Positions 1 through 7,216 of a stretch of 64,000 nt of DNA are shown here, piece by piece. Every line of letters begins with the position of its first letter. The first letter of the stretch is position 1. The position numbers and the translations under genes are program-made. The DNA comes from Prevotella sp. tc2-28 (GTDB lineage Bacteria > Bacteroidota > Bacteroidia > Bacteroidales > Bacteroidaceae), in assembly GCF_900107705.1 (NCBI RefSeq), contig NZ_FNRE01000010.1, positions 1-64,000 on the forward strand, written 5' to 3'. Under the pieces are notes generated by a model. That model was not told the origin of the DNA. It saw only the letters and a program-made list of their open reading frames with translations, and did not search any database.

Positions 1-2
1 GA

Positions 3-362
3 GTAGGGAGCGCAGTATTGAAACATGCCTCATTGATTATTGACGCTCCCAAAAAGCAGTTCGTATTTATGCCTCATAACGGACAGGATATCACGGTCGG
101 TAATAGCGAGACTGGCAGCGCCTCATTTATCCCTTCAGAGGCAGGCGACACACTCGGAGTTCTCAAAGCCGTCATTCGTAAGGGGTCAATAGCTTATAAG
201 AAAGGTATCCGTACAGGTGATTACCTGATAGAAGTAAATGGAATCTCTATAAAGGATATTTGTACTTACATGCTGATGGAGCGTAAAGACGAGGAAGCGC
301 TGTTTAAGTTCCGCAGCCCTAAGGGTATAGATAAGATAGTAAGACTGAAAAGAACAAATTAA
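3..362 (+). CDS. Retropepsin-like aspartyl protease with C-terminal PDZ domain, 5' end cut by the window
   Basis: The frame is open to the left edge of the window, so only the last ~119 residues are present. The visible N-terminal part (GSAVLKHASLIIDAPKKQFVF) resembles the end of a retropepsin-type aspartyl protease fold as seen in many Bacteroidota secreted proteins. The last ~75 residues (from LGVLKAVIRKGSIAYKKG) form a PDZ domain with the usual 'G..AG/KGIRTGDYLIEVNG' pattern. A TTG at 18 could act as a start but no stop separates it from the edge, so truncation is the simpler reading. The catalytic DTG would lie outside the window. The protease assignment is therefore inferred from the family architecture; the PDZ part is seen directly. 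Confidence 0.6.
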   Translation, partial: VGSAVLKHASLIIDAPKKQFVFMPHNGQDITVGNSETGSASFIPSEAGDTLGVLKAVIRKGSIAYKKGIRTGDYLIEVNGISIKDICTYMLMERKDEEALFKFRSPKGIDKIVRLKRTN

Positions 363-371
363 GCACTCTTT

Positions 372-434
372 ATGAAGAAAACCATCATCACCATCCTGCT
401 CGCACTCGCTATAGTGGTAGGTACATCAAATGCG
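372..434 (+). pseudogene. Orphan signal-peptide start of a secreted protein
   Basis: An ATG ten bases after the upstream stop begins a clean signal peptide (MKKTIITILLALAIVVG). After about 20 codons the frame runs antisense through the kinase-like gene at 426-1064 and has no protein-like character. The same coding sequence for KKTIITILLAL recurs at 1156. I read this as the surviving 5' end of a secreted-protein gene whose body was lost when the neighbouring gene arrived. Confidence 0.4.
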
Positions 435-1064
435 CTTGATTTCTGCATCGACCACAAAGATGTCGCCATCGCGGTCAACAAGGACATTACGGGGAATCAA
501 GTCCCAGACGATAAAGGTACCGTTGGAATAGCGACCAACAGCATTCTCATGGTTGAAGCCAAGGGCTGCCATATACGTGTCGATGGATATCTGTGGCGCA
601 GGTTCGGCATTCTTTACGAGATCTTGTTTCATAATAGGCATAACGGTCCGGCCGTCGAAACCCGTAAAGGCATGGAGTCGATAGTAAGTGTCAGGGAATA
701 TCTCATTGTGCATCCTAACCTTATCTAAAAGCCGAAGGATACTACCGCTGTTTAAAAGATTATTGACCTTGTAGATTATGTCATTAGAAACGTATGTGTC
801 ATTCTCGTTCCCACTCGGTCCCGGTGTTCCCAAATCGAACACGGCATCTATTGGTATCCACAGACCGTGCTCCTTGGCAAACGATTCGGTGATGCGCTGT
901 TCGATTTCGAAAGGGCTTACATGTGGCTGGCCATCTCCATGTTGCGCTTCATATAGTTTGCTGCGTCGACGGAGTTCATCGGCGATTGCTGCGATTCGGC
1001 TATTTTCCGCATCTTGCGCTCCGTCACTTCCTTGTGAAACTGATTTAAGAATGTCATAGTCCAT
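426..1064 (-). CDS. Kinase-like domain protein of mobile-element (polyvalent protein) type
   Basis: The protein is 212 aa and soluble. The C-terminal half reads like the lobe of a protein-kinase fold: WDLIPRNVLVDRDGDIFVVDAEI resembles a D-x4-N catalytic loop followed by a DFG-like VDA. The preceding region (NDIIYKVNNLLNSGSILRLLDKVRMHN) resembles 'putative polyvalent protein kinase' domains of phages and conjugative elements. The N-terminal third is a charged helix and could be a fragment of a larger polyvalent protein. It has its own -7 promoter element (TACCTTTG) read leftward at 1087-1094, 30 bp before the start. It lies between two copies of a signal-peptide sequence, consistent with insertion. 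No substrate can be inferred and kinase activity is not shown. Confidence 0.6.
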   Translation of the reverse strand: MDYDILKSVSQGSDGAQDAENSRIAAIADELRRRSKLYEAQHGDGQPHVSPFEIEQRITESFAKEHGLWIPIDAVFDLGTPGPSGNENDTYVSNDIIYKVNNLLNSGSILRLLDKVRMHNEIFPDTYYRLHAFTGFDGRTVMPIMKQDLVKNAEPAPQISIDTYMAALGFNHENAVGRYSNGTFIVWDLIPRNVLVDRDGDIFVVDAEIKRI

Positions 1065-1086
1065 AACGTTTTATTGTTTTCGGAAG

Positions 1087-1094
1087 CAAAGGTA
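1087..1094 (-). promoter_or_regulatory. -7 promoter element for the kinase-like gene
   Basis: Read on the minus strand the sequence is TACCTTTG, matching TAnnTTTG. No well-spaced -33 TTTG is present. Confidence 0.5.
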
Positions 1095-1155
1095 CGTAAA
1101 TAATTTGAAAATGTATCATCAAAACAACAACAAAATTAATAGGAGAAGTAAAACA

Positions 1156-1303
1156 ATGAACAAGAAAACCATCATCACCATCCTGCTTGCCCTCGTTGCA
1201 ACCGTGACACTAGGACACTAGGGACAGGTACACTGTCACGCGCCTGTCCGAGCCCAAGAAGGGTATTAATATCATAAATGGCCAGAAGGTCGTAGTGAAA
1301 TAG
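1156..1303 (+). pseudogene. Collapsed secreted-protein gene: signal peptide plus C-terminal sorting-signal end
   Basis: ATG at 1156 starts a signal peptide (MNKKTIITILLALVAT) that stops after 21 codons at 1219-1221. Immediately downstream, in another frame, 1226-1303 encodes TVTRLSEPKKGINIINGQKV followed by VVK and a stop. That is the typical very end of a type IX secretion (type A) C-terminal domain in Prevotella-like bacteria. The two pieces are the ends of one secreted protein with the middle deleted. The beginning is nearly identical to 372-434, so recombination between paralogous copies is plausible. Confidence 0.5.
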
Positions 1304-1321
1304 TTTTTATTATCACTCAGG

Positions 1322-1360
1322 AGCATCCCCGCCCGTTTCTATTTCGAGCAGGGATGCTTT
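1322..1360 (+). terminator. Hairpin terminator
   Basis: AGCATCCC at 1322-1329 pairs with GGGATGCT at 1351-1358, followed by a short T run. It closes the decayed secreted-protein gene. Confidence 0.55.
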
Positions 1361-1559
1361 GTCATCTGATACCAATAACCTGCCTTCCATTAAAAGATAG
1401 TGATTTTTTGGGGTAACACTATAACATTCACGAGACGCTGGTAGTCATTTTTCAACACAGATCGTTTCTTTTTGTTATACCACGGCCTTGTTTTAGACAA
1501 ATTTTGCTTAAACTACGCACGAAATAGTAAACAGATGCCTCATTATCGATTAAAATATG

Positions 1560-1567
1560 TACCTTTG
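1560..1567 (+). promoter_or_regulatory. -7 promoter element for the AlbA-type regulator
   Basis: TACCTTTG, 28 bp before the ATG at 1595. It lies downstream of alternative upstream starts at 1472 and 1535, so it decides the start in favour of 1595. Confidence 0.55.
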
Positions 1568-1594
1568 CAACCAAAATGTAAGATTAGCTGCCAA

Positions 1595-2968
1595 ATGAAT
1601 TTGAATAGTCTGATAGCGGAATGTACGGCATACGATTTCAAGGTGATGCTTGAAGAGAAGAAACCTAAGAGTTGGCTGAAAAGTGTAAGCGCTTTTGCCA
1701 ATGGCTTGGGCGGTTCCCTTTTCTTTGGCATTGATAATGATGGCATCATCAAAGGACTTGATGATGTGCAGCATGTTTGCGAAGCTATCAGTAGTAAGAT
1801 TCGTGACTATATGGATCCTCTGCCAGAGGTAGAGATGATTCCCCATAATATAGATGGTTTACATATCTTGCAACTCAAAGTCGATGCAGGGCATTATACC
1901 CCATATTACTATGTTGGGGATGGTCAGCGTATTGCATTTGTCCGTGTCGGTGATGAGAGTCTTCCTGCCACGGCAGAGCAAATGGTACGCTTGGTACTGA
2001 AAGGTTCCAACAAAACTTACGATTCCCTTCACACAGACTATAAAGCAGAGGACTATTCCTTTACGATATTGGCGAACTCGTTCAAAGATCGCACCAAACA
2101 AGAATGGGACAAGAAATATCTCTTGTCGTTTGGACTGGTAACTGGCACAGGGAACCTAACGAATGCGGGTGCATTGTTTGCTGATGACTGCCCATTGTGG
2201 CAATCTCGCCTATACTGCACACGATGGGATGGAAAGGAAAAGAACGACGCCATCAACGATGCGGAGTTTACAGGCAATGTCCTCATGCTGCTCCGTGAAG
2301 CCATGAACTTTGTGAAATCCAACACAAAGAAAGGTTGGGAGAAACTGCCTGATGGAAGAAAGAACAAACCAGAATATGCGGAACGTGCAATTCTTGAAGC
2401 AATGGTAAACCATTTCATCCATCGTGACTACACAGTGATGGGGAGTGAAGTGCATCTTGACATTTACGATGACCGACTCACCGTTACATCACCTGGAGGA
2501 ATGTACAATGGAATGCTGATACAGGATTTGGACATCAAAGATGTGTCTTCTGAAAGGCGCAATCCCATTCTTGCAAACGTGATGGCTCAACTTGACTATA
2601 TGGAGAAACGAGGTAGCGGACTCACACGCATTTGTAATGAGACTAAAGCTTTGGAAGGTTATAAAGACGAACTGAAGCCTGTGTTCAAATCTACTCCAAC
2701 CCAATTTCAGACCATCATCTTTGCCTCTTCCGACACCCCGAATGTCGGAGACCATGACGGAGACATGTCGGAGACGAAACTCACTGAGCGTCAGCAGAAA
2801 ATCCTCAATCTCATCAAAGAGTCTCCGACAATCACCGGCAAACAAATGTCGGAGACTTTGTCGGTGAGCCAGCGCACCATCGAACGCGATCTTTCTGCAA
2901 TGCAGAAGCTTGGTGTCCTGAAACGTGAAGGTAAGGACAATGATGGCAAGTGGGTTATATCTGAATAA
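1595..2968 (+). CDS. AlbA_2/Schlafen-like ATP-binding transcriptional regulator
   Basis: The protein is 457 aa from ATG 1595. The frame is open upstream to 1472, but a TAnnTTTG box at 1560 argues for the later start. Residues ~10-130 form an AlbA_2 (divergent AAA_4, Schlafen-like) domain, with EEKKPKSWLKSVSAFANG and GGSLFFGIDNDG. The middle resembles the HATPase_c_4-like part of this family (VTSPGGMYNGM; ANVMAQLDYMEKRGSGLTRI). The last ~60 residues are a winged helix (LTERQQKILNLIKESPTITG... SQRTIERDLSAMQKLGVLKREG). Such proteins are putative DNA-binding regulators scattered in accessory regions. The linker before the wHTH has repeated GDxxGDMSET-like segments. No operon partner is adjacent; a ~790-bp non-coding stretch follows. 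Confidence 0.8.
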   Translation: MNLNSLIAECTAYDFKVMLEEKKPKSWLKSVSAFANGLGGSLFFGIDNDGIIKGLDDVQHVCEAISSKIRDYMDPLPEVEMIPHNIDGLHILQLKVDAGHYTPYYYVGDGQRIAFVRVGDESLPATAEQMVRLVLKGSNKTYDSLHTDYKAEDYSFTILANSFKDRTKQEWDKKYLLSFGLVTGTGNLTNAGALFADDCPLWQSRLYCTRWDGKEKNDAINDAEFTGNVLMLLREAMNFVKSNTKKGWEKLPDGRKNKPEYAERAILEAMVNHFIHRDYTVMGSEVHLDIYDDRLTVTSPGGMYNGMLIQDLDIKDVSSERRNPILANVMAQLDYMEKRGSGLTRICNETKALEGYKDELKPVFKSTPTQFQTIIFASSDTPNVGDHDGDMSETKLTERQQKILNLIKESPTITGKQMSETLSVSQRTIERDLSAMQKLGVLKREGKDNDGKWVISE

Positions 2969-3261
2969 CTAGTGCACAACGGGGTCGGTTCCACTGTGTA
3001 CTTAGGTTTTCTCCTTGCGTGTTATAAGGTCGTACTCCAATAGTTTGAAGGCTGCTGACTGTGTAGAACTTGGTGAGCGCAGACGATGCTTCCTATTAAA
3101 AGTTGACGAGGTGATGCTCTGCACTTGACCTTCAGCATGGATAGCAATTATTATTACCAAAAAAAAATTACCGAAAAAAAATAATATATTAGATGTTTTA
3201 GGGCTATCTTTCTACTTGAATTACTCCGAATAGAATTTTAAATACTCCGAATAGAAAATTA

Positions 3262-3299
3262 ATTTCTCCGAAAGTAACGAAAATTACTTTCGGAGAAAT
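3262..3299. repeat. Perfect 16-bp stem hairpin
   Basis: ATTTCTCCGAAAGTAA at 3262-3277 is exactly complementary to 3284-3299, with a 6-nt loop. It is directly preceded by the two TACTCCGAATAGAA repeats. Confidence 0.8.
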
Positions 3300-3307
3300 A
3301 GGAATTG

Positions 3308-3574
3308 CGATTTTACCCTTACATCCTAACGTTTTTGCGTCAAACCACGATATACAGGGCGTTTGAGCACGTTAGGGACAAAGGATTCTCCCTCACGTCT
3401 CCCTAACGTTTTTGCCTCTGGAGGGTCACATTTTGCAATTCTGAGGCTCAAAATGTAATAGGTTACCCAGAATGTGAGGGAGACGTGAGGGAGAATGAAA
3501 AAGGGTAACGTGGTTCAAACGCCCTGTACATCGGCATTTGAGAGGGATGACGTTAGGGTGTGAGGGTAAAATCG
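3308..3574. repeat. Long imperfect inverted repeat (~267 bp)
   Basis: The outer arms 3308-3331 and 3551-3574 are complementary at most positions. The next segment (3347-3377, containing ACAGGGCGTTTGA) pairs with 3503-3533. The segment 3384-3404 (ATTCTCCCTCACGTCTCCCT) pairs with 3475-3496. ACATTTTG and CAAAATGT close the centre near 3430-3455. The whole element could fold into one long cruciform. No ORF or transposase is associated with it. Confidence 0.75.
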
Positions 3575-3617
3575 AAAAAACTTTTTTTCTGATGCAAATA
3601 AGGAACGCTTATTCTCC

Positions 3618-3750
3618 AATAAGGTACCCTTATTACGAAATAACCCAAGGTTATTTTCCCATAACCTTGTGTATTAATAGTAGCCGCGAGTCCGTAGGCT
3701 TCGGACGCTCAGTCCGAGCCGAGCGGACTGGCAGTCCGTCGGGACGGACT
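3618..3750. repeat. Run of five short palindromes
   Basis: AATAAGG-tac-CCTTATT (3618-3634), AATAACC-caa-GGTTATT (3639-3655), GTCCG...CGGAC (3690-3706), CAGTCCG-N7-CGGACTG (3710-3730) and AGTCCGTC-gg-GACGGACT (3733-3750). The last three share the AGTCCG core and resemble REP-type units. The cluster abuts the 3' end of the trmH-like gene and may also stop its transcript. Confidence 0.65.
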
Positions 3751-3759
3751 AAAGACAAA

Positions 3760-4293
3760 TTATCGGAGGATGAGCGATTCGGCAAACTTATAGATGATAA
3801 TGCCGGCAGTAACGGAGACATTCATGGAGTGTTTCGTACCCAGCTGGGGAATCTCCAAGCAACCATCTGAGGCATCTACTACTTCCTGGTGGACACCTTT
3901 CACTTCGTTTCCAAGCACTACGGCATATTTTAAGCCCCGCTGAGGCACGAACGTCTGCAGTTTGGTACTATGTTCCACCTGTTCGACTGAAAAGACCGTA
4001 TAGCCCGCTTTTTTCAGTTCGTCGACAGCTTCCAATGCCGAATTAAAGTATTTCCAGTCAACACTCTCCTCAGCACCCAATGCCGTTTTGTGAATTTCCG
4101 TAGAAGGTGGCGTCTGACAAATACCACAGAGATAAACTGACTCTACACGAAACGCATCACTGGTACGAAACACACTACCTATATTATACATGGAGCGCAC
4201 ATCGTCCAACACCACTACCAAAGGTAGTTTCTCAGCCTCGCGGAACTCCTCAACCGTGAGGCGCTGCATTTCTATTGTTCTGACCTTTCTCAT
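3760..4293 (-). CDS. SpoU/TrmH-family RNA 2'-O-methyltransferase
   Basis: The protein is 177 aa from the ATG at 4293, chosen because the leftward -7 box (4303-4310) lies just upstream of it and downstream of an alternative start. It carries the SPOUT motifs: VVVLDDVRSMYNIGSVFRTSD (motif 1), VLGNEVKGV (motif 2) and LEIPQLGTKHSMNVSVTAGI (motif 3, SAM-binding knot). It lacks an extra N-terminal substrate-binding domain, so it matches the short TrmH/TrmL-like class that methylates ribose in tRNA or rRNA. The exact target cannot be told from sequence. It is divergent from nadA across the candidate origin. Confidence 0.88.
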   Translation of the reverse strand: MRKVRTIEMQRLTVEEFREAEKLPLVVVLDDVRSMYNIGSVFRTSDAFRVESVYLCGICQTPPSTEIHKTALGAEESVDWKYFNSALEAVDELKKAGYTVFSVEQVEHSTKLQTFVPQRGLKYAVVLGNEVKGVHQEVVDASDGCLEIPQLGTKHSMNVSVTAGIIIYKFAESLILR

Positions 4294-4302
4294 AATTCGT
4301 CT

Positions 4303-4310
4303 ACAAAGGT
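4303..4310 (-). promoter_or_regulatory. -7 promoter element for the SpoU methyltransferase
   Basis: Read leftward it is TACCTTTG, ten bases before the ATG at 4293, implying a near-leaderless mRNA. Confidence 0.6.
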
Positions 4311-4320
4311 ACGAAAAAAT

Positions 4321-4684
4321 TGTGGATAACGTGTGCATAACTCGTGGAAAACGCGTGCATAACCTGAAAACAATACCAACAGCACCCGCTTATGTGTGAA
4401 TAAAAAGCATAAAATACAGGCTTATCACACACTTTTCCACCAATTTTCGCCCGAAAAAGATATAAACTTATTAATTTTGCACCGAAAACGATAAATGTGG
4501 ATAAACTACTTATCAATCTAATAATCAGAAAGTAAGTATCCACAATGGATGTTTAAAACGCCGAATTATGAGTGAATAAACAATCTGGCAAGAAAAAGCC
4601 TGAAAAGTTTTGCACATATCAACACCGTATCATCCTTATCATTTTTCAAAAGAAAAGAAAAAAGAAAGAAAATAAAATAATAAA
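4321..4684. other. oriC: Candidate chromosomal replication origin (oriC): DnaA-box cluster plus AT-rich tract
   Basis: Two perfect DnaA boxes (TTATCCACA, minus orientation) lie at 4321-4329 and 4496-4504. One-mismatch boxes lie at 4332-4340, 4395-4403 (both minus) and 4536-4544 (plus). Two-mismatch boxes lie at 4343-4351, 4354-4362, 4434-4442 and 4571-4579. The first four are closely spaced (11-bp steps for three of them). The right end (4640-4684) is a pure A-rich tract that could be the unwinding element. Flanking genes diverge. dnaA is not adjacent, which is common in Bacteroidota. The boxes are seen directly; the origin role is inferred. Confidence 0.65.
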
Positions 4685-5677
4685 ATGATGTTGAAAACTG
4701 AGTGGAAAGAGCAGGGATTCATTGATGAGCCTGTAGCAGAAGGAACTGACTTAAAAGCAGAGATTCGTCGTTTGTGTAAAGAGAAAGATGCCATTATTCT
4801 GGCTCACTACTATACAATAGGCGATATACAGGATGTAGCCGACTTCGTTGGCGACTCGCTGGCTTTGGCACGCAAGGCAGCAGAGACAAATGCCAAGGTA
4901 ATGGTGATGTGTGGTGTACACTTCATGGCTGAGACCTGTAAGCTGCTTTCTCCTGACAAGACAGTGCTTTGTCCTGACCTGAATGCAGGTTGTTCACTGG
5001 CTGACTCCTGCAAGGCAGAAGATCTGAAGAAATACAAGGAAGAACATCCAGGCTACCAAGTAGTGTCTTACGTCAACACCACAGCAGCTGTCAAGGCTTT
5101 GACGGATGTGGTGGTGACCAGTGGTAATGCGAAGAAAGTAGTCGACCAGTTGCCTAAGGATGCGAAGCTGATATTCGGTCCTGACTATAACCTGGGAAAT
5201 TATATTAATGAGGTGACAGGTCGCCAGATGCTGTTATGGAATGGCGGATGCCACGTTCATGAGCGCTTCTCAGTAAGCAAGGTGGCAGAACTGAAGAAGC
5301 AGTATCCTGAAGCAGTAGTAATGGCTCATCTGGAGTGTAAGGGTCCTGTGTTGGCGTTGGCAGATGTGAAAGGTAGCACCGCAACGATGCTGAACTACGC
5401 CCAGCAGAGTGACAAACGTCAGTTTATCGTCGCCACAGAGGCCGGTATTCTGCACGAGATGCAACGAACTTGTCCAGACAAGGAATTTATCCCTGTGCCT
5501 CCTGAAATCAGCGAGAGCGGCCTGGAATGCAGCTGTAACGAATGCAATTACATGAAGATGAATACCCTCTTGAAGATTTACAACTGTCTGAAATACGAAT
5601 GGCCCAGCGTAGAGGTTGATCCAGAGATAGCCAAAGAAGCTGTGAAACCTATAGAGAGAATGCTGGAGCTGAGTTAA
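4685..5677 (+). CDS. nadA: Quinolinate synthase
   Basis: The protein is 330 aa, of family length. It condenses iminoaspartate with dihydroxyacetone phosphate to quinolinate in de novo NAD synthesis, in the cytoplasm. The [4Fe-4S] ligands are visible as Cys76 in VMCGVHFMAE, Cys218 in MAHLECKG and one of the C-terminal cysteines (C282/C284/C287, ECSCNECNYM). Substrate-binding stretches IILAHYYTIGDIQDVADFVGDS and the central GPDYNLGNYI are intact. nadB and nadC are not in the window. The following gene starts on the very next base after its stop, so the two are probably cotranscribed although functionally unrelated. Confidence 0.97.
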   Translation: MMLKTEWKEQGFIDEPVAEGTDLKAEIRRLCKEKDAIILAHYYTIGDIQDVADFVGDSLALARKAAETNAKVMVMCGVHFMAETCKLLSPDKTVLCPDLNAGCSLADSCKAEDLKKYKEEHPGYQVVSYVNTTAAVKALTDVVVTSGNAKKVVDQLPKDAKLIFGPDYNLGNYINEVTGRQMLLWNGGCHVHERFSVSKVAELKKQYPEAVVMAHLECKGPVLALADVKGSTATMLNYAQQSDKRQFIVATEAGILHEMQRTCPDKEFIPVPPEISESGLECSCNECNYMKMNTLLKIYNCLKYEWPSVEVDPEIAKEAVKPIERMLELS

Positions 5678-7213
5678 ATGACTTTGCAAGAAATGATGAT
5701 GCAGAAAACAAAAGTGAAATCATTGATAGTGTTTGTATTCTTATTGACACTATTCTATGGTTTCACTTTTATTTTAATAGACTTTATAGATACCCCTGTC
5801 AGCAGTATAAAAGACATTTTTTTAGTGTCTCTTAGATGGGGATATATGGTAGCTATGACAGCTGTTCTGCTGTATTTTCTTTCTGTCAATAAATATATAT
5901 TTGCTGTTACTTTTCCTATATTGTCTGTTCTATGTAGTGTGTTGTCTTATTATAAGCTTACCTTTCACGTAGAACTGACTCAGATGGTGATAGATTTAGC
6001 ATTAATAAATGATTTCCGTACCAGCTTTGATGCCATTTCCTGGCAACTGGTACTGTTGATAATCATCATTTTATTGCTCTCTATTCTGACGGTTATATAC
6101 AGATTCAAGCATATCAAGGTGAAATATGGCTTTCTACAGTTGATAGCCTTTTTCCTTTTGTTGTTTTTTATAGATAGTAATTACACGATTTCGAAGCCCT
6201 TAGTGCGACATACCCCCTACTCTATCTACTATTCATTTAAGAGTTATTTTGAAAACAAACGTCTTATAGCTGAAACGCGTCCGGATTTCCAAGAGAAAGT
6301 ACAATGTAAAAGTGACTCTATTACCGTTGTGTTCGTCTTAGGAGAATCATTGTCAGCCAAGAATATGCAAATCAATGGATATAAAAGAAATACTACTCCA
6401 TATATTTGCAAAGAAAAGAACCTTATCAACTTGTCACATATCTATTCAGAATATGGATATACACATGAGAGCGTGCCTTACATACTGACACGTGCAGATC
6501 ACCAACATCCTGATATAGGATATGAAGAGCGATCTTTTATCAGTTTGTTCAAGAAGGCCGGATTTAAGACTACATGGTTAGCTAACCAAGAGTCTATCAA
6601 TACTTTCGTATATTTTATGAACGAATGTGATACGTTGATAAATGTAAGCAATGGAAAGTCGTTGTTTATATTCAGCAAGTGGCTTGATGAAGATATTCTG
6701 CCTCATTATAAGAAAGTATTGAACAATGGTTTAGCAAAACAGTTTCTGTTGGTTCACACGGTTGGTTCCCATTGGTATTATAACAATCACTATCCTGAGC
6801 GTTTCAAAAAATATAATCCTGTTACCCAAAGCAAGATAGTTTCATCCAATAGTCACGAAGAAATCATCAATGCTTACGACAATACCATTCTGTATTCTGA
6901 CTATATCTGGCACCTGTTAATCAATGAATTACGACATCGTAATGCTATTCTTATCTATTTGTCCGATCATTCAGAAAATTTAGGTGAGGATGGTCATTAT
7001 ACACATGGTGACGGTGATTGGCCAGCACAGCATTATCCAGGAGGTTTTGTGTGGTATTCAGACAAGTTCAAGTCGCTTTATCCTGATAAGATAAGTCATT
7101 TAGAGCAAAATAAAGACAAGGCATATAACACCTCATTTCTATTCTACTCTATATTAGATGCAGGTGATATATACTCCAGCTTCTTGAATCATCCTGAAAA
7201 TATTTTCAGATAA
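5678..7213 (+). CDS. EptA-like phosphoethanolamine transferase (sulfatase/alkaline-phosphatase fold)
   Basis: The protein is 511 aa. Five N-terminal membrane helices (roughly 12-33, 47-69, 71-92, 123-142, 151-167) are followed by a periplasmic sulfatase-fold domain. Metal/catalytic motifs match lipid A phosphoethanolamine transferases: Glu223 in VLGESLSAKNMQINGYKRNTTP, the nucleophile Thr262 in YTHESVPYIL, HTVGSHWYYNNHYPERF, and LSDHSENLGEDGHYTHG. The family moves phosphoethanolamine onto lipid A or other glycans at the periplasmic face, lowering negative charge. It directly abuts nadA, with alternative Met starts at residues 6-8, and precedes an acyltransferase by 3 bp. The two envelope genes may act on the same glycolipid. 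The acceptor is unknown. Confidence 0.85.
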   Translation: MTLQEMMMQKTKVKSLIVFVFLLTLFYGFTFILIDFIDTPVSSIKDIFLVSLRWGYMVAMTAVLLYFLSVNKYIFAVTFPILSVLCSVLSYYKLTFHVELTQMVIDLALINDFRTSFDAISWQLVLLIIIILLLSILTVIYRFKHIKVKYGFLQLIAFFLLLFFIDSNYTISKPLVRHTPYSIYYSFKSYFENKRLIAETRPDFQEKVQCKSDSITVVFVLGESLSAKNMQINGYKRNTTPYICKEKNLINLSHIYSEYGYTHESVPYILTRADHQHPDIGYEERSFISLFKKAGFKTTWLANQESINTFVYFMNECDTLINVSNGKSLFIFSKWLDEDILPHYKKVLNNGLAKQFLLVHTVGSHWYYNNHYPERFKKYNPVTQSKIVSSNSHEEIINAYDNTILYSDYIWHLLINELRHRNAILIYLSDHSENLGEDGHYTHGDGDWPAQHYPGGFVWYSDKFKSLYPDKISHLEQNKDKAYNTSFLFYSILDAGDIYSSFLNHPENIFR

Positions 7214-7216
7214 GAT

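Larger units (their letters stand above)
2969..3759. other. Non-coding stretch with dense palindromes
   Basis: There is no convincing gene here. 2969-3180 shows nothing I can name. From 3215 on it holds two direct copies of TACTCCGAATAGAA (from ~3231 and 3243), a 16-bp hairpin, a ~267-bp imperfect inverted repeat and a run of five short hairpins, listed separately. Confidence 0.6.

Noticed and set aside
372..728. 118-codon plus-strand frame starting with a signal peptide
   Set aside because: Only the first ~20 codons look real; the rest is antisense to the kinase-like gene and has no protein-like pattern. Annotated as a remnant instead.
778..1059. 93-codon plus-strand frame
   Set aside because: Mirror of the kinase-like gene in antisense; composition is Ser/Cys/Arg-rich as expected for a shadow.
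3538..3870. 110-codon plus-strand frame
   Set aside because: It runs through the long inverted repeat, the hairpin run and antisense into the trmH-like gene; no motif.
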